Source: Emergomyces orientalis
Lineage: Eukaryota > Ascomycota > Eurotiomycetes > Onygenales > Ajellomycetaceae
Assembly (NCBI GenBank): GCA_002110485.1
Contig: MOWL01000023.1
Coordinates: 1,550,001 to 1,614,000, forward strand
Direction of reading: 5' to 3'
Length of the DNA stretch: 64,000 nucleotides
Shown here: piece by piece, positions 12,129-24,593 of the stretch
How positions within the stretch are numbered: position 1 is the first letter of the stretch
Layout: every line of letters begins with the position of its first letter
The notes under the pieces: model-generated
What the model was told of the DNA's origin: nothing
Databases searched by the model: none
What the model saw: the letters and a program-made list of their open reading frames with translations, nothing else
Made by a program: the position numbers and the translations under genes

Positions 12129-13037
12129 TTAGAAAGCTTCAATCATAGCCGCCCGCTCTCCTTGATGAGGGAGGAAAAACCCTTCCTCAAAAAGTGCTGC
12201 TGACTGATCTGATTCTGGCGATGATAGGGTGGCGAAAGTTGACGATTCTGATTGTTCTTTCGACGAGTATAGACCGCTGCTTGTGACCACGGCTCCCTTC
12301 CCACTGAAGCTGTCAATAGTCGGTTGTGGAGGGGAGCGAGGCAACGATTCGTCATCAGACGAATCGTCATCGGAGTCATCGAGCAGTTCAGGTGGCTGGT
12401 GTTTGGAGTGCGAGTGTGTTCGTGTAAGAGCCAGTTCGTCAGAGTCTTCTTCATCGTCCTCCTCTATGGCGTCCTCGTCGTCTGCGTATCGTATTATTTC
12501 CCGGGTCGAGATTCTGGGAGTCGAGGGTGGTTGTTGTTGTTGTTGTTGTTGTTGTTGGGATGATCGGGAGAATAGGGTGGTGGAGAAAATATCTTCTTCA
12601 TCGTAGTCATCCGAGTCGTCGCTATCTGATCCTTCTGAATCTGAGTCGGAGGATAATTCTTCTGGATCCCAATCTTCCTCGGGCTCCTCAACGACGATAT
12701 CAGCCCATTGAATGTGCTTGCTGCGTCGTTGTCGTTGCTGCTGCTGCTGCTCTTCTGATAGCTGTACAGATTGATTGAACCATTTTTCCTGTTCCTTTTC
12801 TGCATCTGCGAGGTCGAGCATGAGAGAATCGAGCATGTTGGCATGGCCTACCAGGATTCGTAGGTCGTGGTCTGGACGAGAAGCTTCCCGGGAGAGCTTA
12901 GCTCTGGCAGCATGAGCTAGGAAGTATGTCTGTGTGAGGCTCATCTTGCGTTGTTTCTTTGCTGGTGGAGGATGTACTGAGAAAGAAGAAGGGAGAGAAG
13001 AGGAAGCGGAATGAAATGTTGAGGTCAGAGTTGACAT
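12129..13037 (-). CDS. Acidic, Gln-rich Ecm13-like fungal protein
   Basis: Single-exon frame; from ATG 13037 it encodes 302 residues. The frame extends upstream to 13181, but that segment is Asn/Gln/Lys-rich leader-like sequence. The conserved-looking core is near the N-terminus (about residues 27-100): KMSLTQTYFLAHAARAKLSREA, shown here in part, then DHDLRILVGHANMLDSLML and a Glu-rich helix. From memory this resembles the short conserved region of fungal proteins annotated after yeast Ecm13 (YJR115W), whose function is unclear. The rest looks disordered: a Gln/Arg run, several Asp/Glu/Ser blocks and a Q9 tract encoded by CAA repeats. It ends in a short conserved-looking segment, FEEGFFLPHQGERAAMIEAF. 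No membrane segment or signal peptide. Being a gene is fairly sure; the family name is tentative. Confidence 0.72.
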   Translation of the reverse strand: MSTLTSTFHSASSSLPSSFSVHPPPAKKQRKMSLTQTYFLAHAARAKLSREASRPDHDLRILVGHANMLDSLMLDLADAEKEQEKWFNQSVQLSEEQQQQQRQRRSKHIQWADIVVEEPEEDWDPEELSSDSDSEGSDSDDSDDYDEEDIFSTTLFSRSSQQQQQQQQQPPSTPRISTREIIRYADDEDAIEEDDEEDSDELALTRTHSHSKHQPPELLDDSDDDSSDDESLPRSPPQPTIDSFSGKGAVVTSSGLYSSKEQSESSTFATLSSPESDQSAALFEEGFFLPHQGERAAMIEAF

Positions 13038-16000
13038 GGTGGGTTTTAGCGGGAGAGAAATTGCTTTGTGTGAGAGTGTTGTGTTGTTGTTTGTTGTTTG
13101 GTTGGGATTTTGCTTCACTTTTGAGGGTTGGCTGCGATGACTCAGGCCTCGAAATGGTGGTGCCTGCAAAAAGTCTGCCAAAGTCTGGGTCTGGCCAGGC
13201 TCAGCGCCGATTGTCCAATCAGGCCCAAGGCGGTGAGAAGGTGCGAGGAGGGCGGCGTTGGTGGTGACACTGTGCGGGCTATTAGGCTAATGGATACACG
13301 TCGATCTCGGCTTTTTTGATTCCGTCTGCAGGTGGTTTATGTCGTTATGGATTATTCAATTATTATGGTGCGGAAGGAGGAATAGTAATAATCGAGGAGG
13401 AGGAAGCAAAGAGGATATATTGAATATAATAGATATCTTAAGCCTGAATCAATAGAAATCAGGTAAACTCCAGTACAGACCAGTAAAATAATATATTAAG
13501 CAGGTTTTTCCAAAAGCACCAAATAATGGGGACAACTGGCTATCTTTATGCAACATGGTAGACTGAGGCTGGAATCACTGAACGACTTGGAATCACTCAG
13601 CAATGTACCAAGAGTTGATGCATACGGCCTTACTGCGGTGTAAACCCCGACCGCCGGGTATGACCCATGGGATGACCATGTACGGCCGTATTTGGTGTGT
13701 AATCCATATATTATTAATTTGCTGGGGGTGAATAATGCCCAAAGGACCTTTTTGGTTTCCAAGCAACCTTGGGACAACTTTAAACTCCGTAATGGGCTTG
13801 GCGTCTTTGGGATTGGCATGGAGGAGGCTTCAATTCAGCCGGTTGGTTGGCGGTGTTACGGTGAGTATCCAGCGCTGTCGGTTGAGTAATCTGTCTGCCT
13901 GTCTGGCCACCAGGAAACTCCGAGACTCCCAGGCTCCCAGGCTATGGGTATGCGAATCATCGACTGTCCGCGTATGTCAGCCACCACTGTCAGCCATTGT
14001 CTGGTCTTGTTAGCTGTGTTTGACCCTGTTTCGTTACGCGTATCGCTGGGTACTTCATCTGTAACTTCCATAATACTCCATAAATGCTCCATAATACTTT
14101 CATTCTGCTGCGAGTCTGGAGGTCAATGCCCGCCGAAGCCTAGAACCCGCATGTCGCTGTCACGGGGCAAATGCACCTCTTCGTGGCAGTCGGCACCGGT
14201 ATTTTTGCGTATTATTCTTGGGCTTGCCTTCTATCGATACTGGGTATTATTTACGTATTCGTATCATTCGCTCTGGTTTCCCCGGCCTCCGTTCACCGCC
14301 CGCTCTCCCAAATTTGCCCGTCGCGCCGACTCTTCGACTCTTCGACTCGGATTCCAACCCGTTTCATATCTCCGCGTCAACCTTGGAATCATCCATCCAT
14401 CCATCTATGGTACCTCTGGTACTGTACATACAAAAGGGCAGTGCAATAGCTGTTTCGGCTTCGGTTTCCTCCAACAGCCACGGATCCTCTATCTCTCCTC
14501 TTCGCCGCTCTTGTTTCTCTGGAAAAAAACAGTTCAGTCATCAAGGAATGATTACCCTTCTTAGCTTCTCCATTGCGTGATTATCGCTACCAATTTTTCG
14601 TAGGGCTATCAAGGAAAAGTTACAAGATGACAAACCGAGATACTATTACCATGGATGGACTAGAAGTGTTTTGATGGAGGGGAGGCCATTATTCAGCGGA
14701 TGATTACACACCCGCGGCCGCCCCTACCAAACTAATTTATTAACTATGACGCCTGAAAATCACGTCAAAACTTCATGATTAGTAAATGAAGAAAATCCAT
14801 CCAAACAAAAAACATGTCACACTCTCCTTCCATTCGTTGATTCTCAGCTTAATAATGCATCCCATGGGAATATATATCGAGTCACTATCGCGAAATAAAA
14901 ATAAAAAAGCACGCCCTTCTCCAACATGTCCAGGCAGGTATGAGCGTGTAGATTCACAACAAACTAAATATTTCTAATATCACATCCGATCGTCGAGGGG
15001 TGCAGTTCCCCCCTCTTTTTTGTGCTTCAAAACAAAAATATCACCAAAGCGGAGTCGAAGAAGAAAAAGAAGAAGAAGAAGAAAAAGGAAATAATCCATA
15101 AATATCCCCGCGCGTCCAACACGTTCTCTGCATTTCTATCAGCAGAAATTTCAATTCAACAACAATATTTATGAACCCATGTAACTTGCTGGATGACGGG
15201 AATTAAAAAAATTAATTACAACATAAAATCGAATTCATCCGATTGAAGCACACAGTGGTGGAATTCGATGCCCGTCTCTTTCATAACCTTGCTGCATAAA
15301 ATTATTAATCTATGCGGAAACATATTTCCTCGTTTTTCCCTTTTTTCCCTTTTTTTTTTCCATCCCTGTACAAAATGAACCTAGTGAGTGGACGTCATCG
15401 CGGCTGTCAACTGACAAGCTGACGAGAAAACTCAGCTTTGCCCAAAGAGGGAATTAAAAAATGGTGAAATATCCAAAATAACGTTATCGGAGATATAAAA
15501 TCAACAATTATTCATTTTTGATCAATTGATCAGCTAATCAAACGAATCAATTTTACTTGATAGAAGATATAGCAGAGAAAGCTGTTCGGGGTTAGAACAA
15601 ATATTGTACTGTAACTGTACAAAGTTGTACTCTGTAAAATGATGCTGAAAACATATATCGTGCCAAAATCATATGTTATTGGATATCCAACCACCTATCT
15701 TGAAATCCGCAGCTGTGCTGAATGGTTTCACCTTAATGAGATCCCCCGTTTCACCGTTTCATTCTCCCACTTAGAATAAATTATACAGTTAGCTACCGAG
15801 ACGACAAACGCTGTTTTAAATATGGAATTTCCAATCAACCAATCAATCAATCCGCCTTATGACAGGTGAAAGCAAAAGAGAAAAAAAGACCCTCGGACTG
15901 ATTTCGCGAATACGACTGAATTGCCACGACTGGATTGTCGAGTGCATTTAATATTAAAAACAAAACTCTTTTACGCCCAGCAAACGCGATTTGGGCGGAC

Positions 16001-16648
16001 GCTACTATTATTGGCAATTTGGCGACTCGGAGTTTAAGAAATAAAACCCAAAAAAAAAAAAAAAAAAAAAACACGGAACAACGTGGATGTGGTTCTTGAC
16101 TCAGCCATATTGCCAACCCGGAAAACGGAGGCCGTGAGCGTGAGGAGAAGGGGACGGAATGGATGGATGGATCGCCCGGAACCCGGAGCCCGAAGCTAAG
16201 AACGCTGTACTGTATTTTACGAACCTGATACACCTAGTAATATATGGGAATGGAATCTTCGGAGTTAAACCTTTGAGGGGTCCTTATCTCTCTCGATTAT
16301 CAAATTGAGACATCATCACATGGGGGGGGGGAGGGGGGAACAGCCCTGAACAAGAGTTATAAGGTTCCAAAATTATTATTGACCACGGAAACGAAGCTGC
16401 CAAAGAGAACGACCCCATTAGGCATCCGTGAAGATCAGTGAGAGATCGCGGAATCTTCGGGTCAGTATTGTTATTTGTTATTACTATCGGTGCCAGGAAG
16501 GCAAGCATGTGCTAAAATACAAATATATATATACCTAGCACCCATTCTAGATATATATATCGCTCGGTCGCCTCGGTGTCAGTTTTTCTTCGTTTTCGGA
16601 TCCCAGAGACCTCGGTGTTGATTGGAGCAGGAAATTGGCGAAGATGTA

Positions 16649-16666
16649 CATGTACCTAGGTACATG
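16649..16666. repeat. 18-bp perfect palindrome around TACCTAGGTA
   Basis: CATGTACCTAGGTACATG equals its own reverse complement. It is centred on one of four TACCTAGGTA occurrences found in the window. Confidence 0.9.
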
Positions 16667-19600
16667 ATGAACGTGGATGTGCTCAATGAAAGGATTTTGG
16701 TTTGAGAAAGCAAAGCGTGGAAGGGCAAGGGGGAAAAATATAAAAAAAAAAACAATTCCGCTGCCTGAAATGAATGCCTTTTACGTGGCATGCGGAGTAC
16801 ATGACATTGATAGCTTGTTTTTGGGGAAGTAAAAAAAAAAAGTGGTATGCCTGAAATTCCGCCCACCAAAGCAAGGCCAGGTTGGATCTCTATTCCTTTT
16901 TTTTTTTTTTTTTTTTTCTTCTTTCAGGGACAGGAGGACCCTGGGGGAGATATTCAGCAATTGACCCTAGTGAGCTTGTTTGCGGGTATTAAAACACAGT
17001 ACTCCGTACTCTGTAGAGGATGAAACCGCGCAGGCATCAATATATATATATATTTATTTTTGTTTGCACTATGAGATCCCCTGTCTGTCAGGAATTGAAG
17101 CCACGCGGTTGCCACGGGTTAAGAACAAGATCAAGGCAGTGTGGTTGTTATTGTTTGTGACATTCATTTTCCAAACCTATTGATGGAACGGATATTATGG
17201 ACGCCAAGCAGGGCTATGCGCTGCTTGGAGTAAGTACCATGGGTTAACTCCGTTGAATCCGTCAAAATTTAAACTATCCCTGGTTGGGAACTTACCTATT
17301 TCCTTAATAGGAAACATCCAGCAGACCCTTGTAATATCCACTTCAAAAAAAAAAAACCCCCCATTCTGCACCAAAATGAAGAACCTTGGAATGTGCAGGA
17401 GCAAGCAAGCAAGGTATCATACATATGCCATTATTAACATTCAATGAAACTGTCAAGAATAATATGTAACTTAGCTAAAAGAAGTGGCAAATGAGTTAGA
17501 ATGAGATTTATGATGTATGATCCGAGCAAAACACCTCCATTCATTAATTAACGAGTGTTTCAATTGTGATTCACAATAATGATATTTGAAAATCATAGTC
17601 TGCTCATGAACATGTGCGTCTATCACTAGTGAGAAATATATTTAATTTAGACAAAAAGGGAAAAGAACTTGGCATTGAGAAAGCGGGCCTGATCAACAAG
17701 GCTGAATATTTTGTTTATTTTTCATTAGCTCAAGAATTCAATATATATATATATACATATATTCTAAGCTCCCGATCTCAGCAGCCTATTTTACTTACCT
17801 AGGGAAAACTCATCCAGTCAGGGGATTATTACATAGCCAAGTATGTACCCGTTAGCTACTTTTAAATACAAGCTGGCAGAATTGCTACCTAGGTAGCTAT
17901 TACTCCATTTGATCTTGATCTTGAGCCGTAGAAGATAATTTCCCGGAGTTTTACCTGGGTCTTCACATTTCATGGTAGAAAGCGGGCAAAAGTCGTTGAC
18001 AGGGAGACTTGGAACTAAAGAATAGTCATAAATGGTGATATGCAGGTCCGCTCCACAGCGCTATTGAAGAGAGTAACTAATACGGCAGCAAGTTCGGTGA
18101 CGTTGTATGATATCGAGGTCATGAAGCAATTCTGCAAAACCATTGGAGCAGTTCATTTTTGCCACAATTTCATTTAAACTATTATGCTTGACCAGGCAAT
18201 TGCCTCAAACCTAGCACACTTTGTATCAAATCAATAAGGATTTGTCGAACAATCCTCCTTTGGAAGATTTTCAGCCTCTTATTGAATTTGTTGAAGAAGT
18301 CTAATGATGACCTCTTACTAAAGCTAAAAAAACTTCTGTTGGGTTGGAAATAACAGATTGATTGGTACAGCGCATGATTCTTGACAGCACAACGCCTCCA
18401 CCACAGCTGAAAATGCAAGCCCCCGGGGAATTAAAAAAAGGGCCTGCTTTACGTCAATGGCTAGAAGGTCAACAATTAACATCATAGATACATACATTTC
18501 TCCTCGACCCAGCCCTTTTTACTCCCATTTCATTCTGTCCCCCAATCAAAATTCCTTCGCTTGCGAAAATCGCCAGCGTCCAGACTCACCGGCCCAACCC
18601 AGCCCTCCTGCTGTACCTGGCAGTGCGAACCATCCACCAGCAACCAACCAACCAACTGGACTTAGCCATGCTTGCCAGTTGGCGAAATGGCTTTAGATAT
18701 CACCAAAATACACCCAATCAATGCTGTTCTTTCTCTTACTGTTTCGGGTATTCAGCCCTTCAAAGCGGTGCCTTGTTCAAGGAGTCTCATTACTATTTAC
18801 GCATCCTTGAACAGATATACACATGCTTTTTTCGCCTCGCATGCCAGGGTGGAAAAGGTTGGACCCGGAACCTGCTATAGTACATTTATCGCAAAACAAC
18901 AAATACTGTAGCAATGAAAATAATGCAACCCAAAAGGCAGACAACCTGGGAAAGCACTATGACGAAGGCATCTTTGAATCTTTACTATGCATCCCGACAC
19001 ACAGATGGCCCCAGCCTTAGGAATCCAACACTACTTTCCAGCTTTGAAAGCGCGCACTGTCGGCGAAATGCGTTGAATTGCCGCATTGTCTTCTTCCCAG
19101 TCCGGGTCCAACGGGGTTAGTATTTTGTTCGAGCTATGGCTATGGCTGGCTGAGTTTTGGGAAGAAAACATGCCTCTCCTCCAAATTTGTTAGGATGCCT
19201 TTAACTCTGGCCATTGAACTGCTCGTCGCTGAATCTCTTTGACTCCGCTGAGAAACAATTGATTTCTTGAGGAAGTTGACATTTGGTTTATGCTGCATTT
19301 GGTTCCTCAGGCTGACTTACCCTGGGTTTACCTTTTACAGTCTTCGTATATAGATGGAATGTCGCTATTACTTCCAGAAAGATCTAAAGAATGGGCATAT
19401 CCTGCGGCTAACGTATATGGAAGGGCTGATATGTATCAAATGGCCTCGGTTTCAATCCACTTTGCTATGGAGACGAGAGGCGCGGTTGTTCATGAATCGG
19501 TACAATAAGAGACACAGAATGCACGGGTCGATGATTGATTGATAAGAGAGTATGAAAGGTAGCCCTGCATTGGTTTTGGATTCTGGTTCAACCAACCACT

Positions 19601-20313
19601 TTTTTTGTTTTCCAAGGAAAGAATGAGAGAATGAGGGAAATAAAACAAGTTTCATTGAAACGGAGATTTCCGACCATGTTTCAGGAGTGCAGGTATTTGT
19701 ACGGTAGTATATGTGTATATGTGAATGGTGACAACTTATATACGCATGAATCAGGATAGCCATTGGTCGGTGATCCTCTTGCTTTCTTTCTCCTCAGCCG
19801 TTTTCCGGAATGAGCGGTTTCATTTTCAACAACAATGATGTGTTTTTTTGACTCCAAGAAATAGATACATAAATAAAAAAGGAGATAATTCGAGGGAAAA
19901 ATTTATGTCTGTAACCTCCCTCTCCATTTCATTCCGCCCTCACCCACTCCCAGCACTTTCATGATTTCAAGTAGCACTGTTGGCATTGATTCCTTGTTTC
20001 ATGATCTTTTTCTATCATCATCCACGTATGTTTTTTGTCACTGACTCACCACTATGATTTCTTCCCTGGCTTGACAGTCTAAGCAATCCACAAGTGGATC
20101 TGCTACAAGATACTTACAAACCTTTTCATTTTGCCACTATTCGTGGCCCCGCGGACTCGCCGGGCCAAGTTCTAGATCTCCATAACTGCTCTGGCAGAAA
20201 ACCATGTAGATGAGGAGGTGCGTGACAGAAGTACCTGAGTACTATCAGTACCATTAGTACTGAATATTATTATCAATTGCCCCATCATATCTTGGAAATA
20301 GCCACGGGATAAA

Positions 20314-20320
20314 TATAAAA
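20314..20320 (+). promoter_or_regulatory. Candidate TATA box without a recognised gene
   Basis: TATAAAA lies about 110 bp before an ATG (20430) in good context (ACAACCATGG), after a pyrimidine-rich leader. The ATG is followed at once by a possible 46-nt intron (GTGTAT...TTAG, 20433-20478). The joined frame is only 17 residues, so no product is claimed. Confidence 0.25.
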
Positions 20321-22964
20321 GGGCAGTGTACTCCAATCGCCAAGACTCTAAAACTGCATTCTACGTACAGACCATCGTTTTTCATCTTTCTTGCCTGGGT
20401 TTGTTCAAGACTCAACTACGGTCACAACCATGGTGTATACCCTCTATTCATCTATTCATGATTAAAACATCTCATTAGATCCGGGGGCCACAGCACATCT
20501 CCTTCTTCAGCGCTTTAAAGAGCCCTTAGCCCAGAAATTGAAACACTTCAATACGCATAAAAACGGGTTAGAGTCTAATCCCGCTTGAGAATCTATATAT
20601 ATAGAATATTTTTTTAGTGCCAGTCATATTTTTTTTGTCTTAAATACCAGCCTCTGTTTCCTACCTGGAAATCCACACAAACAATTTCTGAGTCAGAAAG
20701 CGGCAGAAAAAAAAGTACATAAGAATAGAGATCCACTTAACGTTATTTACTGCTCTGGGAATTTTTTTTCTGGTCACGCTGGGCGCTCGATCACCTTGTG
20801 GATCCCGTTTGCCGCCGCGGTTTCTGCTCAGCCAGCATCTCGACACTTGAACGTGAAAGATAGTGACGACCACAACTGAATGGTACCTACGGATTAGGTA
20901 GGCTGTAGATCCCTTCCGACAAATTCCTCGAACGTATTATCTTATCTGATCTGATCTTTCCTCTGAGGCTCGCCTTCGCACAGCCACATCTTGGATATTT
21001 GTTCTGGATGTCTACAGAGGAGAGTTTTTGCGCACCCCGCGCTTGTCCAACGTGATACATCAAAAGTTAATACTAACTAGCATAAGTTGATCTTGATTTA
21101 CACCATGCCGCAGGAAACAATGGTATTTTACAATGATTCCGGATATTCCCAGATATGTCACTATCTGTAACGCTCGGATTGCCGTAGATCCGGACTTTAT
21201 TCTGCCGCCTTGTGGGCTTTAAACTACCAGGTTGACTCTCTCGCTCTGGACATTAACGTGTTACCGAATACGAAGAGGGCGCGGACAAAAAACCTAGCAG
21301 CCTGAATCTATCTTTTTAAGGGTCTTGACAGCCAGAAAGTGGACACTTATTGCGTTGCTTTTGGCCGCTGCGGCCTCGTCACGCACTGGACGAACCAATT
21401 TATACTGATTAGGAAATTCTTCGTTGCCGCACCCTCCATGGTGTCTTGCTTCCTCACCCGAGATACTCACCCTTCCCTGCGCCGCCACTCCTGCATCCAT
21501 TGCGCGAGGACGAGGGTACATTCACCCTATCACCCGGCCACCTGCACCTGCTCGCAGGATCCAACTCGGCCCCCTGGGTGATGATGGATATGCCTTTCAT
21601 AATGTGGCCATTCTAATTCACAGTCGCTGGTCCTCCAAGGATCGCGTTTGTCATTTGTTTTAAAAAATTCCTTTTCCGTCTCCTTCTCTGCTCCTCGCTA
21701 GAAACATTTCTCCCATTGATACTCTATCGTTCGCCAAGGTGTTGCAGTTGTTGGGAGATCCTAGAGCTCCAGACTTTGCATTGCCTTGACTATTACCAGT
21801 TGTCGCCATCAGAATATCAGCGTTAAGTGATGACGGTGGTACACTATAAGAGCAAACGTACTGGTTGCCAGCTGGGGTTTGTTACAGGTCTGCCCGCCAG
21901 TTTCCTTAGAATACTGTGTGAAAACCGTGGGAAGGTTGGATCTGCCCTCGAACAGAATGCAGAAAAGACAAACGCGCCAAAAGACAGTCTGGAACAAACT
22001 CATATGGTCAGATTTTGGCCTTTCATCAATTTGTTTGTCTCTGACTGAAGATTGGTTTCTGTGCCAGAGAGTTTGACATTGATCTACTTGCAATTTGTAC
22101 AGTATTTACTGAAGCAAGATCCATGGCAGTGCATGATATGAGTGTATGTGAATTCAGACCATTGATCAACACTATAGTTTGAGTTTGTGACATACAGTGT
22201 CTTGTTGGTATTTTGGGTAGGAAGACTGGGAGGTGCTACCATCAAGTAGCTTAAAAGAGTCTGATTGTTGGCCACAGCTGCTGCTGATTTTTGGATGAGT
22301 AGTGCTTCCCATGCTTGCAGAGAGCCACAGGACATCTTGTAAGTTATAAGCCCAATACTATCTTAAAGAGCTGCACAACCCAGTGCTTCCCTTTCGCGCA
22401 GCCACAATGCTCAACCGTGCTGTACACCAACAATTTGCTGTAGCTATGTTGATGGTGCTTAGCCAGGATAGATTGCACCTGGCAAGTCAAGTGTGCTACA
22501 GACCCCTCCATCAAGGTTGAACAACATGGGCATGGCAAAGGTGTACTCCAAGTGGATCCTTCGTAGAAGCCGTTTGCCTTGCGCCAGAAACAGGGCCACG
22601 AGCCTGGCTTCCCCTCCTCTTTTCTTTTCTTTCCCTGTTCCGTCCCCTTTGTACCATACGAGAACATCAGTGGCATGAAATATGCATTGTAAACACATAA
22701 GTTGTAGAATTCCACAATATGATTTAGTGAACATATAGATTGAATGCAATGCTCACTTGTGGTGTTAGAAGTTGGTGTGTTGTAAATTAAGTAACAAATA
22801 TCCATTGGTATATCTGATAACCGCCCGAAAAAAATAAAAACAAGATATCTCTAACACCTATTGTGTGTATCACAGTATTCTCAGCATCCATTCTAAATAT
22901 CGCCCCTTACAGCCCTGAAGCGCAAAGCGAAGCCAAGGGAAGAGACCCAAGGCAAAAAGTCCGG

Positions 22965-24593
22965 TCATCCTAACCGCAAGGCAAACCCCGCCCCCGCCTC
23001 AGGCCCCGTCCCATCACCAACACCACTCGCACCCGCTCCAAAGACATTTGCAAAATCCAACCGAGGCGGCTCTTCCCCCCTTTTCGGTGCCTCCGGTGTC
23101 TCCCGTTTCCTTCTCTTCTCCATCCCAGCTTTTGACGGGAAGGTCGGGAACATCTCTTTCGTTTTGGGTTTAGGATCTTCGCGGAAGTACGGGTGTGAGA
23201 GACATGTTGCGGCGTCCGGGCGGGAAGCTGGGTTGAGCGCAAGGAGGTGGGAGAGGAGAGTTAGGCCGGCCGTTGTGAGGTAGGGAAATTTCGAGCGGGG
23301 GAGGAGCGGGATACCGGCGTCCGAGGCTGAGGTCGGTGGAGGGCCGCTGGCCGGGAGGCGGAGGGATTTGGCGTTGGGAAGGGAGCGGAAGGAGGGCCAG
23401 GTTTGGGATGTTGGCGGGCCTGTGAGGGCGAAGACCTGTGTCATAGGTGTTAAGGCGAGGGCTTTTGGTATATACGAGATGAGTTTTGTGGAAAGTCGAT
23501 CATACCTTGGATAATTGGTCTACTTCGTTCTTCCCTTGGAATAGCGGCTCCTTTGTCAATAGTTCACCAAATATACACCCGATACTCCACATGTCAATCT
23601 CCGGTCCGTATTTCTCGGCTCCAAGTAGAAGCTCCGGAGATCGGTACCATAAGGTGACCACGAGCTGGGTCAATTTTGGGGGTGGGTCGCCGTAATATCT
23701 CGCCATTCCAAAGTCCGCAAGCTTAATTTCTCCCCGGTTGTTCATCAGCAGGTTTGACGTTTTTAGATCACGATGCATGATCCAATGCGAGTGTAGGAAT
23801 TCCGTCGCGGAGATGATCTGCAACAGTAACGTTTTCGTCTCTGATGGTAGGAACGGTTCGCGCATATCGTCGAGGAGCGTCTTGAGGTCATGTTCGAGGA
23901 AATCCATGACGAGGTAGACGCTATAAGAGGGAGGGACATACATGAGGAGACGAGCTGGTTAATGATTTCCGGTATCCGGGCTTTTCAGGGGGGTAGCAAG
24001 AGGAGCTTGCATAGGGTAAACATGCGGACTTACTCATCCATGCCATCGCCCATCACGACTTCGCGTAGATGGACGACATTTGTATGCCTTGATTCTAGCA
24101 AGGTTTGAATCTCTCGCAGTCCAGTGATTGGAAAGCCGTCGTGGCAGTTTTCCATCTTCAACCGCTTAAGCGCAACAATTTCACCAGTTGCCAGCTCCTT
24201 CGCTCTCGATACCAGGCCATACGACCCTTCTTCGATGTAATTTAGCCGTTCGAAATTGTCCACATGTCGGCAGGGTCCCCATTCCGGGGCGGGAAATCGC
24301 AGTAGGGGAATGAGTTTCTGATCAACAGTAATGTCGGGCTGTGTTTCTGGTTCATTCGACAACCTGCGCCGTTTGGGTGGCCTCCCTGCATCGCCATTCA
24401 TGCCCTGCCCTTGAGTTTGCAAAGAGCCATTTATTCCTGCATTTGGCGCCAGCAGTTTCTGGGCCTCCTCTTGCTGGCGCTGCTTCTCCGCCTTTGCGCG
24501 TTTCCGTTCCTCTTTTTCCCGTCTTTTCTGCTCAAGAAGAGCTTCCGTTTCAGCATCGTCCTCTGCCCATCTTGATTTAGGCGCACTCGACAT
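22965..24593 (-). CDS. CDK11/PITSLRE-type cyclin-dependent kinase
   Basis: Predicted 481-residue serine/threonine kinase, nuclear by family, likely linked to transcription, mRNA processing or cell cycle. Exons are 24593-24034, 23920-23506 and 23435-22965 (introns 113 and 70 nt, frame kept). The N-terminus has a charged coiled-coil-like Lys/Arg/Glu stretch and a basic PPKRRR patch. Kinase motifs in order: glycine loop EEGSYGLVSRA, VALKRLKME, GFPITGLREIQ (the PITSLRE signature helix with Gly for Ser), MHRDLKTSNLLM, DFGMARYYG, and the activation segment LTQLVVTLWYRSPELLL. HRDLKTSN in place of HRDLKPEN points to CDK11/CDK10 rather than CDK1. The C-lobe carries a Pro/Ser-rich insertion and a Gly/Ala-rich tail. 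Start ATG 24593 is chosen because MSSAPKSRWAEDD looks like a native N-terminus. It diverges from CCS1. Confidence 0.92.

Larger units (their letters stand above)
13038..22964. other. 9.9-kb gene desert
   Basis: No open frame has recognisable domains, credible splice partners or protein-like composition. The right end is the 3' region of the CDK11-type gene; the left end is the promoter of the Ecm13-like gene. Contents: GTACTGTAC at 14419, an A22 run (16050-16071), an 18-bp perfect palindrome at 16649-16666, a T21 run (16897-16917), TACTCCGTA at 17000, GCTACCTAGGTAGC at 17884-17897, an AT-rich stretch of about 17.4-18.4 kb, and a TATA-containing promoter-like stretch at about 20290-20435. The longest frames (13944-14564 plus, 22344-22805 minus) look non-coding. 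Decayed transposons or non-coding RNA genes are possible but not demonstrable here. Confidence 0.5.

Noticed and set aside
12229..12606. Ser/Cys-rich plus-strand frame
   Set aside because: Antisense of the Asp/Glu/Gln-rich region of the Ecm13-like gene.
13944..14564. 206-codon plus-strand frame
   Set aside because: Cys/Ser/Arg-rich mixed composition, no domain, overlapping frames of similar length on the same strand, no splice context; looks like chance.
22344..22805. 153-codon minus-strand frame beside the CDK11-type gene
   Set aside because: Cys/His/Lys-rich but no motif recognised and no credible splice sites; kept only as part of the desert.
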